This document shows positions 1-10,906 of a stretch of DNA of 57,377 nucleotides, piece after piece. Under the pieces are notes generated by a model that was given only the letters and a program-made list of their open reading frames with translations, had not been told where the DNA came from and did no database searches. This stretch comes from Dissophora ornata (lineage: Eukaryota; Mortierellomycota; Mortierellomycetes; Mortierellales; Mortierellaceae), in the NCBI GenBank assembly GCA_025201705.1, contig MU616681.1:1-57377 (forward strand). The letters are read 5' to 3'. The position numbers and the translations under genes are program-made. The number at the start of each line of letters is the position of its first letter. Position 1 is the stretch's first letter.

Positions 1-504
1 AAAGCCGTCCTCGTCCTCTTTTCAAGCTCCGATGAACCCTATATCGAGCCGGCAGTGAAGGACAAAGTCCTCCAAAGGCGAAGTCGACCAGTTTTCAATG
101 GATTTGCCTCTGGTTTGCGCGCATGAGTGAAAAGACGTTCCTTTCATTATCCCCCGGAGCACCATCCGCTTCGGGAGTTGGTGTGGGAAGCAATGGCTCG
201 AATGGTCGGTGAGCTCCATAGGACGAGGGGGTCGTCAAAATGTTATTTTTTTTTTTTTTTTTTTTTTTTGGCGTCGATTTGGCCCGTTACTTTTCGGCCA
301 GGACTCAATGGAGAAATCCTATATTCGCCGCTTTTTACTTATTTTTTTTACCCATTGAAGTCATAACGCGTTTTGTTTTTTGTAATCTATCACCATTTTT
401 TAAATCAAACTTATACCGGGAAACCATTGTTTGTTAAAAAATCTCCGCTACAATAAAAGCTTGCGTCGAATCGAGTAGACACGTGGAGAATCGAGATCCT
501 TTAT
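1..504. other. Non-coding 3' flank with poly-T tract
   Basis: No convincing gene is visible. The stretch holds a 24-nt T run (246-269) followed by AT-rich sequence, lying just beyond the stop codon of the minus-strand F-box gene. The short open frames here are low-complexity and lack family features. Confidence 0.6.
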
Positions 505-3018
505 TCAAACACCGGGATCAGTGTCACTTCTTATTCGAGCGTACCGCACCTTATTTTTACCAAAAAGAAAACCGGGACCTCTCTCAGGCTCAGCACCCTC
601 ATGTCGCCGCCCATTGGGATCGACCTCTTGAAGACCAAGGTTTCGGGCAATTCTAGCTTTCATCGTCAGGGATGAATGCGCCCACCTGAGTGACTCAAGT
701 CTTGAGGTCGCTTCCATCCAGTCCTGGTGAGTGAATCCATCACACTTGTATTCCTCTATGCGCTCCAAGTTCGGAGCAGACTGTCGACACAGGGTCTGCC
801 AGAATCTCGGTGGGAGGTGCCATTTTCCAAAAAGTCGGAACTCTTGTAGCTTGGCCAGTCTGAGAAACGTCTCTGGATCAGTCGCCTCGAGGTCCTCGCA
901 ACCGATGATGCCACTGTCGGCCTGCACACATAATGTCGTCTCGTCCAAGAAGCGTTCCACCTTGTGGGATCTTGTGTATATGTGTAGAATGAGTAACTCT
1001 AACTCTGGCGTCTTCTCCAGCATTCGAAACTGGAATTCGAAGGCGAACACGGACCCAAGACAAAGTTCAGTCAGATGAGGCAGATTCCAATCCCAGGTCC
1101 ACAAAGGTCGAGGCGGATCTTGAGCGGCAGCCTCCTCGAGCAGGGACACTGGTGGGATGTATGTCTGACGCCAGATAAATTGCGGTCCCACAGTCATGCG
1201 CGTTAGTATTGTCGTGCTGCGGAGGGTCTCTGGGTTGAACGAGAGTGCACTGGTGCCTTGGAGGTCGAGGATCTTCAACTTCGGCAGATACGCGGGACAG
1301 AAGTACTTGGTCTCCCTAGGATCGTATAGAATTCGGCGATCGTGCAACACAAGGGTCTCCAGAGTCGTAAAGTCGCCATGTGAAAGTGCCGCTGCATGAA
1401 GGTCGAGCAAAAGACTGCCGGAGTCAATGCACAAACTTTGCAATCGTGGACATGAAGGCCAGTCTTGACCAACGCAAAGTTCCTCTGAGGCGTCGTCTGA
1501 CTCATCATGCACTCGAGCAGCGAGAGTCTCGAGGGTAGTGCAAAAGCCAAAGACCGCGTCGTTGATCTCCTGACCCGTCGTAGAGTCTGCTAGCCAAATC
1601 TGGGTTTTTTTGAGAGGCACCAGAGATCTTGGGGCGGCGGGGTCTGCTGTAAATTCGACTCGGCCCAAATGTCTGTCCCGTCTTGTGTTACAATCCTGCG
1701 CGTGGTATGCGTCGTATTGTTTCTTTTCCTGGACCGCCCACCGAAACATATGATCCCCCATGGACACGGTGTGGAGTACCTCCAATGACCGACAACGTTC
1801 CAGGAGAGGACTGTGAGCTTCGATACGCTTCATGGACCGTGAAACTGGCGTGGACGAATAGACGGCGTCATCCCACAAGATTGTTCGCACATGCTCCAGA
1901 TTCGTCTCCTGGATGTTGGCCGCAAACCGATCGCTGTTTTGGAGATCCAATCTTCGTGGATTACGGAGTGGGGGCAGGGACCGACATAATCGTTCCAGAT
2001 AGGACTCTGGACAGTGCACGGGCGCATGGTAGCCTTCCGGATATAAGCGATCGCTGTCGACGCATACGACGTATTGCAAAACGCCTTTGAAAAGTTGTTG
2101 GTGTTGCTTCGTAAACTCGAGCATGTCCTCCAGTAGCTGCCTGGTCTTCCTGGTCAGAATCAGTCCCGAGGAGACTTCAATGACATCCGGATCCTGATCA
2201 GCGTCGATAGGGTCGTCTGCCCAGAGCGGTTGCTCGACTATAAATGTGAGGTCGGAGAGGGCCTTGAACCGATGGATGGAGTCCCGATATAGTTGGATAT
2301 CCGTGAGAGGGATCGCCAGGCTCCGAATCTTCTCGGCTACACCCTCGACGGAACAAAGTGTCCAGATGAGGTCCCTGCGGAGATCGGCGCGTAGACCCAT
2401 CACGTAAAGTCTTCTCTCATGAACATTCCTTTCGGGTGCCCGCATCCTCTCGTCCATATAACGACGGAATAGGCCATGCTCCTCCATGTAGGTTTTCACT
2501 TGCGGGTTGGCGTCCGGGCCAACAGTCGCGTTATCAAAGAGCGCAGAGTACAGGCACTCAAGCTTGAGGCTGGTCAAGAACGAGGTATAGTTTATAAGCG
2601 TCGACGACGGCTGCTTGTTTCTTGGATCATCCTGTCCCTCTGTCTTCTCTGCTTTGCTCAGATACGCAGCCCTCAGCAGCCCTGAACAGGCACTGGCGGG
2701 TATGCAGCTGAGAAGCAATCGGGTCAGCTTCAGTAGAGAGCGACGTTCTGGCTGAGTGTCCAGTGGCCACGAAGTTGGGACGGAGGAGGAAGGCTCGTCT
2801 GCGGTGATACGGTCCATTGAGGCTGCCAGAGTGTGACGACGGGCGTGCAGTCTTCGATTGAATGGAGCGCTGTAGAGGAACGGTAGGATTGCGCTGTAGA
2901 GGTGTCGACTGACACGGAGAAGGGCGCCAAGAGAGGCTGCATCACCGTCGTCTGCCAGTTGTTGCAAGACGAGCTCCAAACACTCTGTGGGCAATGCAGT
3001 CAGACGATCGGTTGTCAT
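505..3018 (-). CDS. F-box leucine-rich-like protein (837 aa, single exon)
   Basis: Probably a substrate-recognition subunit of an SCF ubiquitin ligase. The N-terminus has an F-box pattern (LTALPTECLELVLQQL, then a hydrophobic segment with LRVSRHLYSAILPFLY) within the first 50 residues. The rest is long and leucine-rich, with scattered LxxLxxL segments (for example LPHLTELCLGS and LPKLKILDLQGT), as expected of a degenerate LRR solenoid. The open frame extends 26 codons upstream through a TTG, but the first ATG is at 3018, directly before MTTDRLTALP, and places the F-box at the extreme N-terminus, so that start is chosen. There is no intron or internal stop. Such F-box/LRR proteins are expanded in Mortierella-type fungi; the substrate cannot be inferred. 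Confidence 0.8.
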   Translation of the reverse strand: MTTDRLTALPTECLELVLQQLADDGDAASLGALLRVSRHLYSAILPFLYSAPFNRRLHARRHTLAASMDRITADEPSSSVPTSWPLDTQPERRSLLKLTRLLLSCIPASACSGLLRAAYLSKAEKTEGQDDPRNKQPSSTLINYTSFLTSLKLECLYSALFDNATVGPDANPQVKTYMEEHGLFRRYMDERMRAPERNVHERRLYVMGLRADLRRDLIWTLCSVEGVAEKIRSLAIPLTDIQLYRDSIHRFKALSDLTFIVEQPLWADDPIDADQDPDVIEVSSGLILTRKTRQLLEDMLEFTKQHQQLFKGVLQYVVCVDSDRLYPEGYHAPVHCPESYLERLCRSLPPLRNPRRLDLQNSDRFAANIQETNLEHVRTILWDDAVYSSTPVSRSMKRIEAHSPLLERCRSLEVLHTVSMGDHMFRWAVQEKKQYDAYHAQDCNTRRDRHLGRVEFTADPAAPRSLVPLKKTQIWLADSTTGQEINDAVFGFCTTLETLAARVHDESDDASEELCVGQDWPSCPRLQSLCIDSGSLLLDLHAAALSHGDFTTLETLVLHDRRILYDPRETKYFCPAYLPKLKILDLQGTSALSFNPETLRSTTILTRMTVGPQFIWRQTYIPPVSLLEEAAAQDPPRPLWTWDWNLPHLTELCLGSVFAFEFQFRMLEKTPELELLILHIYTRSHKVERFLDETTLCVQADSGIIGCEDLEATDPETFLRLAKLQEFRLFGKWHLPPRFWQTLCRQSAPNLERIEEYKCDGFTHQDWMEATSRLESLRWAHSSLTMKARIARNLGLQEVDPNGRRHEGAEPERGPGFLFGKNKVRYARIRSDTDPGV

Positions 3019-3625
3019 TCTGGAAGGGAGGAGGAACGGTTGAGGAAGGAAACCATCTTGCCGCAGTTGGCGTTCCCACAAAAGTGCCGAAAGCAATGCG
3101 CCATACTTCGGGATCGGTTTCGAGGATTCACCAAGATTCGCGGTTGTCGGAATGCTTTGAATGCCGAACTCACTCTGGCCTTGTCATCCCCAATCAAATT
3201 CGCTAGGCCCAGCAGAACAATCAGTGTCTGTTCCTGTTGCTGCCTGTGTGCTTGGTCCACATCGTTCTTTCTCTTGTAAACATCTCATCTCAACAGCGTC
3301 ATCTCAAGCGGCACAAGGACGAAAGCACTCGGAAACCCGGCAGGTAAACTCATCAACAAGTCCTTCAACTCCTGCTCGCAATCATAAACTCCCTCGGCAA
3401 GGGCCCTGTCCCGTTTTCTCTACCTTGCTTCGGAGGCCTAGGCTCTTGACGCCTTCAATTGTAATGCTAAACGTTTGGAGATGATGTCCTCTAGATTCGG
3501 GCCACATTGTCCGCAGTTGATCTCGAAGTCGCAGTCTGGATATACTCCAACGAACACTTTCTAGCTTTGCCTCCAAACGCGATTCTAGCTAGCTTCTTGC
3601 ACAAGTCCCTCCTGTTCACATTCTT
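3019..3625. other. Intergenic, upstream of the F-box gene
   Basis: Holds the presumed promoter and 5' leader of the minus-strand F-box gene and the end of the neighbouring transposon remnant. I see no conserved coding sequence or structured RNA. Confidence 0.5.
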
Positions 3626-5197
3626 TTAATGTCTCGCAGTAGCTTCCTCTCGTGCGCTCTTCCTCGCGTTTCTTTCCTGAGGTCTTGCAACTTGCAATTG
3701 CAAGAGCAAATGTTGGGAAAGGGAGCCTTCCAGAGGATGAGCCTCAATGCTGTCAACGGTATCCTGAGTTGGTTCAGGCTCGAAAGTGTAATTAATCTCA
3801 AAGAGCTCGTAAATCCGTGAGACCAGATACAAATGCTTGCACGGAATCCTGTGCTTGCTGTGATCATCGCAAGGACAAGAAAGAAGGAGGCCTCTCTCAA
3901 TATCCACAGGGACAGAGTACTCAACGCCAGTGCCCGTGAATGGTTTCACTACGAACTACATACACCACAGAAGATGAGTTAACACTGCAGTTTTGTTCGA
4001 AACGGGATATTACCGCAAGAGAAGCGCGAACCTTGCTCTCTTCCAATTTTTCTGTTAGTAAGCTCTTTGCGGTTGAGATGTCCAATGCTATCGCCTTGAC
4101 CTTCCTCTTCTTGTCATATCCTGACAACGCAAGAGGTAAGAGCCCCTTCTTGGTCTTGTGGTAGATGACTTGGAAATCAGTACCTTGTAAAATGTAGATG
4201 AGGAAATCTGCGCTCGCTTCCTAGACGATGTTTCTTGAGAGTTCTATGCCAGCTTTCGACGAGGTTATTGGTGTCCACATGCTGATAGTTCTAATAAAAA
4301 TTGTGAAGACGTCTTGAAGCAACTCAGCACCATTTTTTTTTTCTTTTTCAGAAAAATATACTTCGTACCGCCTTTGATCTAGTATTATAAAATTCACCAA
4401 CCGTGGTCTTCATCGACATATATTTTCGATGAAGGTATTTGCTCCTGGATATCGTCCTGCAGTTGCTCTTCAGAGGTAACGTCGCGAAAGATTAGGTGAA
4501 CAAAGGATCACGACACGTTCGACGAATTCGATGCAGGAAAGAGAGAAAGAGCCGACATCGAAGGATAAAAAAGCTTCCACAAGCCAGCTATCCCTCCCTA
4601 GATCTTTTTTTTTCTGTCCCTCCCATCCTCTTTTTTTCTGCATTGCTTCTTTTTCCTGGCGTCCCTCCTCTTTCACCGCGTCTCTGCAACCGTTTCATAG
4701 TAACCTCGTGAAACTGATCTGTGCGTGCACGTTCACCTGTTTTTAAATATCTTTAATTAAGGGCATGTACGATAGGAAGGAAGATTTCCCTTACCTTTTT
4801 TTCCCTCACAACGTCTTCTTTTCCTTCTCCTCATTCTCTCCAACTATAGGTCCTTTCTATTTTGATAAGAGCAACATTTGCAAATAAGAAGTTGCTTTTT
4901 GATCCTTGCTTTTAGAGAAAAAAGAACTGCAACGTCCTACGGAGCAAACTCTAAAGATTTTAACAACATTGTTGAGACATAGTCCATTTACAATCAACTT
5001 CGTATCATCAAGGGTTCTGCCAAATCTCTGCAGGACATCCCAGTTCCGCTCCATAATTGTCTAAATAAAGCAAAGCGATTGGAACAAATGAAAGTTGATA
5101 ACTAACACTTAAACGCGAGAGTTGTCTTACCTTAATCAATAGACAAATTTCAAACAAACGTCGTTCGTAAAGTGGTAATGGCCTCGAAATACAGGCC

Positions 5198-6031
5198 TCA
5201 CATCATACTGGTTGTGTAGAAATGCTCACAGTATTTACAGTGACTTCTTCGCCTAAGTGTCGCGAAATGACAAGTCAGATTTACTACAAAGTTGGCAACT
5301 TGAACGAACACAATAACGCAGACAATCTTGAAGTCCTTGACAATATCGTAGCACCCAGTGGCGTAATAAAACCTCCCTAGCAATGCGTCCGCAGCATTTC
5401 GGCACATCTTCTCCTTGTCAGTCCCATGCTTGACGCTATTTTTAGTCGACCGAGGTCCAACGTTCTCAAGGATCACATCAACATACCCGTCGCGACCACA
5501 ATAATACCCATCCACATTCGTTCCCTTTGATGCCATCTTGCTCTCAAGAGAGCGGCGCCAGGCTGACGGAGTAAAAACGTTCTCGTTGACTAGTCCATGT
5601 GAGATCAAGCCGTCCACTCCTGTCTGAAGTGCAACAAAATCTGGTGCAATCCAGAAAGACGTACAGTCAACCCCCGATATAATGCCACTCGCTGTACTGA
5701 CATTTTTCATGTAGTGACACCACTTGAATTTTCATTATATTTTTTTACTATGCATTTCTTCTCGTTGTAACGACATTCCCATACAATCGCCTATAATGAC
5801 ACCTCCAAATCTCTGTACCAAACATGTCATTATAACGGGGGTTGACTGTACTGAACCTTGCGCGGCCTCAGCAACTCTCCCCACTTGAAGACCATAATAC
5901 ATTCTTCGGCAGTCATACACAGGCGTCAAACGACAATCTTGGCGTCCACAATATCGCGCATAGCTACTATGAAGCGTTTCAAAGTTCACAAAACGATCCT
6001 TGTACTTTCTAAGGTACGCCGAGAAATCCAT
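5198..6031 (-). pseudogene. Unknown protein gene split by a MITE
   Basis: Two minus-strand coding pieces flank the MITE at 5664-5848. The upstream piece (6031 to about 5851) contains MDFSAYLRKYKDRFVNF and RQDCRLTPVYDCRRMYYGLQ. The downstream piece (about 5661 to 5198) contains SFWIAPDFVALQTGVDGLIS and GRFYYATGCYDIVKDFKIV. The character is continuous (aromatic-rich, cytosolic), but after removing the MITE and one TA copy the two frames do not join: the TA occupies codon positions 2-3 upstream and 3-1 downstream. The gene was therefore damaged independently or the boundary is misjudged. I do not recognise the family. The whole segment sits inside the MULE remnant, suggesting a nested multicopy element gene. 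Confidence 0.5.
5664..5848. mobile_element. 185-bp MITE, Tc1/mariner (pogo/Tigger-like) type, TA target duplication
   Basis: The ends are inverted copies: CAGTCAACCCCCGATATAAT at the left and the reverse complement of CAGTCAACCCCCGTTATAAT at the right, 19 of 20 matching. TA dinucleotides flank it on both sides (5662-5663 and 5849-5850), the target duplication of Tc1/mariner superfamily elements. There is no coding capacity. One end contains a second inverted pair, ATAATGACA...TGTCATTAT, that would form a hairpin. A 58-bp relative lies at 33293. Confidence 0.88.
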
Positions 6032-6101
6032 CTTGAGCCAAGACGAAAGAAAAAATTAGCCATTGGTCATCGAGTTCAGAAACCAAGTTCTAACTCCCCA
6101 C

Positions 6102-6415
6102 TCTGCTCCATATTCGAAAGGCATCAGACACGAGACAATGGACCACGCCAGTTGCAGAGCTACTACTGGACCATGGCGGAAAGTGCGCGCCCGTATAGAA
6201 AGCAGGCCGTAACCAGCAATCCCACCCTGACAAACACGAAGGGAACAAAACATGTTTAAAAAAGGATCCATGCACTGCTCCATACTCGAGAGGCATCAGG
6301 CACGAGACAATGGACCACGCCAGTTGCAGAGCAACTACTGGACTATGGCGGAAAGTGCGTGCCCGTATTGATAGCAAGCCGTGACCTGAAATCACACCCT
6401 CTCAAGCACGAAAGG
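6102..6415. repeat. Two direct copies of a ~143-bp repeat, period 172 bp
   Basis: Unit 1 (about 6102-6245) and unit 2 (about 6274-6415) share long blocks such as ACGAGACAATGGACCACGCC, CAGTTGCAGAGC and CTATGGCGGAAAGTGCG (CCATGG.. in unit 1), with scattered transitions. Divergence looks like roughly 15% by eye. It lies within the insertion that splits the MULE remnant. No product is inferred. Confidence 0.8.
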
Positions 6416-8108
6416 ATCTTGAACAACCATGACACGAAATAACTAAGTACATTACTGTACCTTCGAAAAATGTCTGAGCTGCAGGGGTTCGACGAAGAGA
6501 GAAATGGGGGAGTATGATGCTAAGAATTCGTGGACGAAGGACACAAAATGGGGAGGTTAAAACAACGTAGAAATCAAGGCATATGAAAATATGAGAAGCG
6601 TCAGGGTAATGATTTGTGAATGGATGGCGGATCCCAAACTTCCTGGGGATTTAACACAGCCGTCGTTAGGCGCTTGGGGCCTCTCCACCCTTGTCTAGAG
6701 CTCAGCATTGATGGCTTCGAGAAAGCCCAACAGTAAGCGCTACCACTCCACGCAGTGTCCGTCACAATATTATACCGTAATAAATGATAATAGTTTACGA
6801 GAACTCCAGAAAAAAAAACTAATAATAAAACAATTGGGACTCTAGCCGGATCTCTTCATCTCTATCTACTTACTTGCTAGAAAAGGGGCGGGTCAGGGCA
6901 GGACATCTAGAGTCCCTGGCGTTGTCGAACAATAACACTATCCATTATGGCATAATGAGTAGAACCCGCGGCTGTCCGACATTTGACTTGCTTTGATTCT
7001 GAGTTGCAAACCACAAATGCAATGGGTATCCCTTTTTGGACTTGTCGATCCTTTAAAAGGATTGTAAACAGGTATGCAGACAAGTAGACATTAGGCTGCT
7101 CTCCACTAGGCCGAAGCGACTTGACAGCTTTATGAGTGGAGTCCATGCAAGCATAATCTGTTGATCAGAGCAACAAAAAATTCAGAGAGGACTACAAGTT
7201 AGACGCGAGGTAAATCACAGGCAATCATAAATTGCCCTGGTTCCTTGTATTCTTCAAAGAGCCCTCTGCCTCCGTCAGATTGTATTTGTTTGGTCCACAA
7301 GTCCACGTTGGAGACAACTTTCTTGTCTTTCTGGGAAGTAAACAAGCGTGTGTGGTAAAGACCAGCCCGAATAGCATCACACTTTATCTCGTTCAAGCTA
7401 ATTCCAAAGGAAGAGCAAATTGGCACATGGATAGCAACGCATACCACAGAGAGAGATATCCAAGTCATTAACACCAACTGTAGCTGCTCTTCTGTCGGTC
7501 GCAACAACTTCTTGATCCCTTTGCCTTCTGCAATCTTTGCTTTAGACCAGTTGAGCTCGTTCACTCCCAGAGGAAACAAAGCTCTGGCCTTTGTAGTAGT
7601 GGGGTGGTTATGGCGCCAGCAGTGCTCGACAACTACTTTGTCTTGGCCAATTGCTTTCTTGATTCAAATGTTCAATGGACATTGTTGACCCACAGAATCA
7701 CAGCCCCGGTGTCTGAATGCATGCTTCATTGCCCGACCATATTCACGCGGTCGGCCGCAGCGCTGTACCACCGTTGCTATCGTAGTGCTGGGAAGTACCG
7801 ACTCTGGAGGCTGCTTGTCGTAAAACGTACGAGAGTTTCCTTCTGGGTAATTTAACCATTGAAAGGGATTCCTCTCCTGATTCCAGAAGGTCCAAAACTG
7901 GCCGAAGGTGAAGCTTTGTGCCCTGTATGCTGCTGTGATCGATGGGAAATAGGATTCTTCGAAGCCTGACCTTCGTTGCCACGGCCGGTTGTTGTGACGT
8001 ATATACACTCAGCGATTGGCTTGTGTAACAAAGGCAACATTCAGGAATAAAAGGAAAAGGAAAGGCAGAACTTTCATCACCACAGCGCACCTCATCATGA
8101 ACAAATCA

Positions 8109-9032
8109 ATGGGGTCAACTGCCCTCAAGAGGCTCATGACGGAATACCGCGAACTCACCCTACACGCACCCGAAGGCATTACTGCTGGTAAGCTACTAAT
8201 GAAAGCATTGCGCGGTGGCAATAGAAGGAAGGCGATGTTGCAAGCATTAATCTTGAGAGGTCACATGCATCCATCAGCATTGGGGCGGCGGTATACGCTG
8301 CCATTACCGTCATTCCTTTTCTTTTCTAACCATTCTGACTGATAGGACCCACGACAGAGGAGAACTTCTTCGAATGGGAGGCTCTAATTGAGTATGTGTC
8401 AATAACTCGTCAGGCCTCCCCGACTTCAAGTACCAATTTGCTTAATTCAACCATCATGCGTCTTTTTCTATTGTTTGTGTTAGAGGCCCACAGGATACAC
8501 CGTATGAAGGGGGTATCTTTCCAGCAACGCTGACCTTTCCAAAGGATTATCCACTCTCGCCACCAACTATGAAGTTTACTTGCGAGATGTTCCATCCAAA
8601 CAGTAAGGAGTACTGCCCTTGAACTTCAGCTGTTGACAGAGCCAATAGGAGTCCCTTCCTCCAGTGTTCATTTGCTTACCGCTCGTCATTTGACAAAAAA
8701 AAGTCTATCAGGACGGGACAGTCTGCATCTCAATCCTGCACGCGCCTGGTGACGACCCAAACATGTATGAGTCCAGCTCCGAGCGATGGAGCCCAGTCCA
8801 GAGCGTGGAAAAGATTCTGCTATCTGTCTTGAGCATGTTGGCAGAACCTAATGACGAGAGTGGTGCCAATATCGAAGCTTGCGTAAGTTACACGCGTTGT
8901 TATTGATGCGTTTTGTTTTAGCTGCTATTGACAATCCCTCCAACTTGTCGCATATAGAAAGTTTGGCGTTCAGACAGAAAGCACTTCGACGAAATTGTTC
9001 GGAGCACCGTTAGAAAGACCTTGGGACTTTGA
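8109..9032 (+). CDS. UBC7: Ubiquitin-conjugating enzyme E2 G2 / Ubc7
   Basis: ER-associated degradation E2 that passes ubiquitin to membrane RING ligases such as Hrd1/gp78. Five exons: 8109-8187, 8346-8391, 8484-8602, 8704-8882 and 8958-9032, all GT..AG with matching phases. They give 165 residues, the length I recall for human UBE2G2. Visible features: N-terminal [31 protein letters not shown], the HPN tripeptide in CEMFHPNIY, active-site Cys in [16 protein letters not shown], the acidic-loop insertion typical of the G/R class ([19 protein letters not shown]), and [13 protein letters not shown] near the C-terminus. An in-frame ATG at 8097 would add four residues; the second ATG is preferred because it aligns with the family. 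It appears intact although mobile-element debris lies on both sides. Confidence 0.95.
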
Positions 9033-10894
9033 AGATCACTTGTTAGTTCGTTGTTCCCTACCGCTTATTCGCCGCCCATGATAATAAGTAATAAACCAAG
9101 ATCACACAATTGCTAATCGTATGTGGGCCTACAAAAGAACTGGAGATGTTGGATATTAAAAAATATTAACGAGTAGCCTGTCGAGGGCAGATAGGCTGGA
9201 TTGAAGTGGTGATTGAGCGTGTTAATGCAGACCGGACTTTCTGGATGGTGTATCCATGGGTCTTTATACTTGATTGGTAGATGACTGCATCAATAAGTAG
9301 CATGGTGCAGGAGTCGACAAGGATGGTTATGACCTAAACTACAGTTGCGTCTTCAGAGGATGCAGGTCCCTAGATGGATTGCGTCTACATATTTTGCAGG
9401 GAGCACAATCACGCGCGGGCACCTGTTCTGGTCACAGCATCCTAGGAACTATGGCGCGATCCGTGACACTTAGACCATTTGTTCCCAAGCGCCGGCGCCC
9501 CAAGGATCGAGAGTCAACTGCAACACAGAGCGCGCTGCAACATGTTGTCCTTTGGGCTCTGCTCGTCATAATTGCGAATCGAATCCTGCGCGCCACGGGA
9601 TCCCCCCGGTATTGCAGGAAAATGTGTCATCATATTTCCCCCGTGTCACTTCGGGCACTCCCACCCAGCGCGATAGGAACATATGTGCACATACGCCAAG
9701 CCGCCATCACGTCCAGGACTCGAATGGTGAGCCTCTCATATCTGTTATAGATGTAACGCAAGTCCTGGATAACAAAGGTGCGCTTTTTGATCTGAGAAAG
9801 ATTGGCAGCTTGTGTGAGATATTGAGCATGAGGTCCACGAACAGGAAAATGTGGGATCTATGCTCGTTACCGGCTTGTCCATCGACTTACAACTTTTGAT
9901 AGGTTCCTGTATTTTGGCCATTGAACCTTGTAAGTTATTGAGAAGGTCATTCCCGGCGGACCAAAACGAGGAGGACACCCACCACCAGTGCATACGAAGA
10001 ACACAAGAAAACAAGCGAAAGCTGCGGTCATAATAGCCCATGACACCGCGAGTTTGCCTCATACGCACTGACTAAGGAGTAGATCGAAGCCAATGCACAA
10101 GAGGCTGTAAACGCGATCAGGGTGCTCGAAACGAACCTCAAGACGCTGGGGAAGGAAGTTATCGAGTAGCAAGAAACTTCAGGAGGCAAGACAACAGGCA
10201 TACCATTGGAACTGTTTATCAAAAACCGAGCGAAGTCTGGTATTGAGCCAGGAAGCACATCCGCCAGCACCAATACAACGAGGGACAGGACAGTGCATAC
10301 CTGGGCCCACGCATCAGTCAAGGATGATGTCAAGCATCTCAACATCTCGAACTTGGTTACAAACGCCCACGGACGAAGCCGACAGCTTGTTTTGACAGGA
10401 ACAGACTATGGTGTATACACTATGTCCGAGACGGCTGGCAGACTGTGTCTTCTATATATGAACAGATCCAATACATTGAGTGCTAGCAAGATGGTTCCTG
10501 CTTGTGTTGGAGATGGGCGTTATTCTAATTCGATCTATTTTCCTCTTGCCATAGGAACGCGCCAGATGAAGGACACAGCGCAGATCTGTATGAAGAAGCC
10601 CATGACAAAGGACCCACACTGTCGCCCCATGGGCGGTCGTCCATAAGATCAACGCTCCTCAGATCAGCAGCATCACAGCATCACAGGGACAGCAAAAAAT
10701 GCACGCAAGCGCGAAAGGAGACTACACAAGGAGAACCGCAAAGTCAGGATCGGTTTGGCCAAGATATCGGCGGACAATCACACACAAGCTTCACCTCAAG
10801 AGCTGTGCACACGACTAGCATGGGAGATATTGACGGCGGCCGCTGAACGGCGCTTTGTGTCTTGCCAAATATAGCCAAGTAACTTGGTGTGCTG
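9033..10894. other. Degenerate, probably transposon-derived sequence
   Basis: No intact gene is visible. Pieces of coding-like plus-strand sequence occur. One at about 10320-10470 contains LVLTGTDYGVYTMSETAGRL, whose hydrophobic-G-T-D-x-G pattern resembles the first strand of an RNase-H-like or RuvC-like fold. Frames break repeatedly. I cannot assign an element family. The 3' end is the target site of the LINE insertion that follows. Confidence 0.45.
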
Positions 10895-10906
10895 TATTGA
10901 GGATGC
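10895..10906. repeat. Target-site duplication, 5' copy
   Basis: TATTGAGGATGC; an identical 12-mer follows the poly-A tail at 11566-11577, bracketing the LINE insertion. Confidence 0.85.

Larger units (their letters stand above)
3626..8008 (-). mobile_element. Decayed Mutator-like (MULE) transposase with SWIM zinc finger, interrupted
   Basis: Read from 8008 down to 3626, consecutive pieces match the order of a MULE/FAR1-type transposase. (1) 8008-7580: N-terminal zinc-binding part with RCGRPREYGRAM, GCDSVGQQ and CWRHNHPTT. (2) 7579-7199: FPLGVNELNW through WTKQIQSDGG. (3) 7155-6907: core with CMDSTHKAVKSL (first catalytic Asp) and KGIPIAFVVCNSES. (4) about 4290-4150: TNNLVESWHRTLKKHRLG, the region carrying the catalytic Glu. 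(5) 4127-3626: a SWIM finger, CxC...CxH in CPCDDHSKHRIPCKH. Frames change between pieces; some breaks may be introns (for example the acceptor before YACMDSTHK), but a one-base shift after the Glu motif and roughly 2.6 kb of foreign sequence between pieces 3 and 4 make it non-functional. It ends about 100 bp from the UBC7 start codon, in divergent orientation. Confidence 0.75.

Noticed and set aside
505..3096. Start of the F-box gene at 3096
   Set aside because: That codon is TTG; the first ATG is at 3018 and puts the F-box at the N-terminus.
9379..9900. Retroelement gag-like zinc knuckle
   Set aside because: The cysteines near CNTERAATCC do not form the CCHC spacing and the frame is broken.
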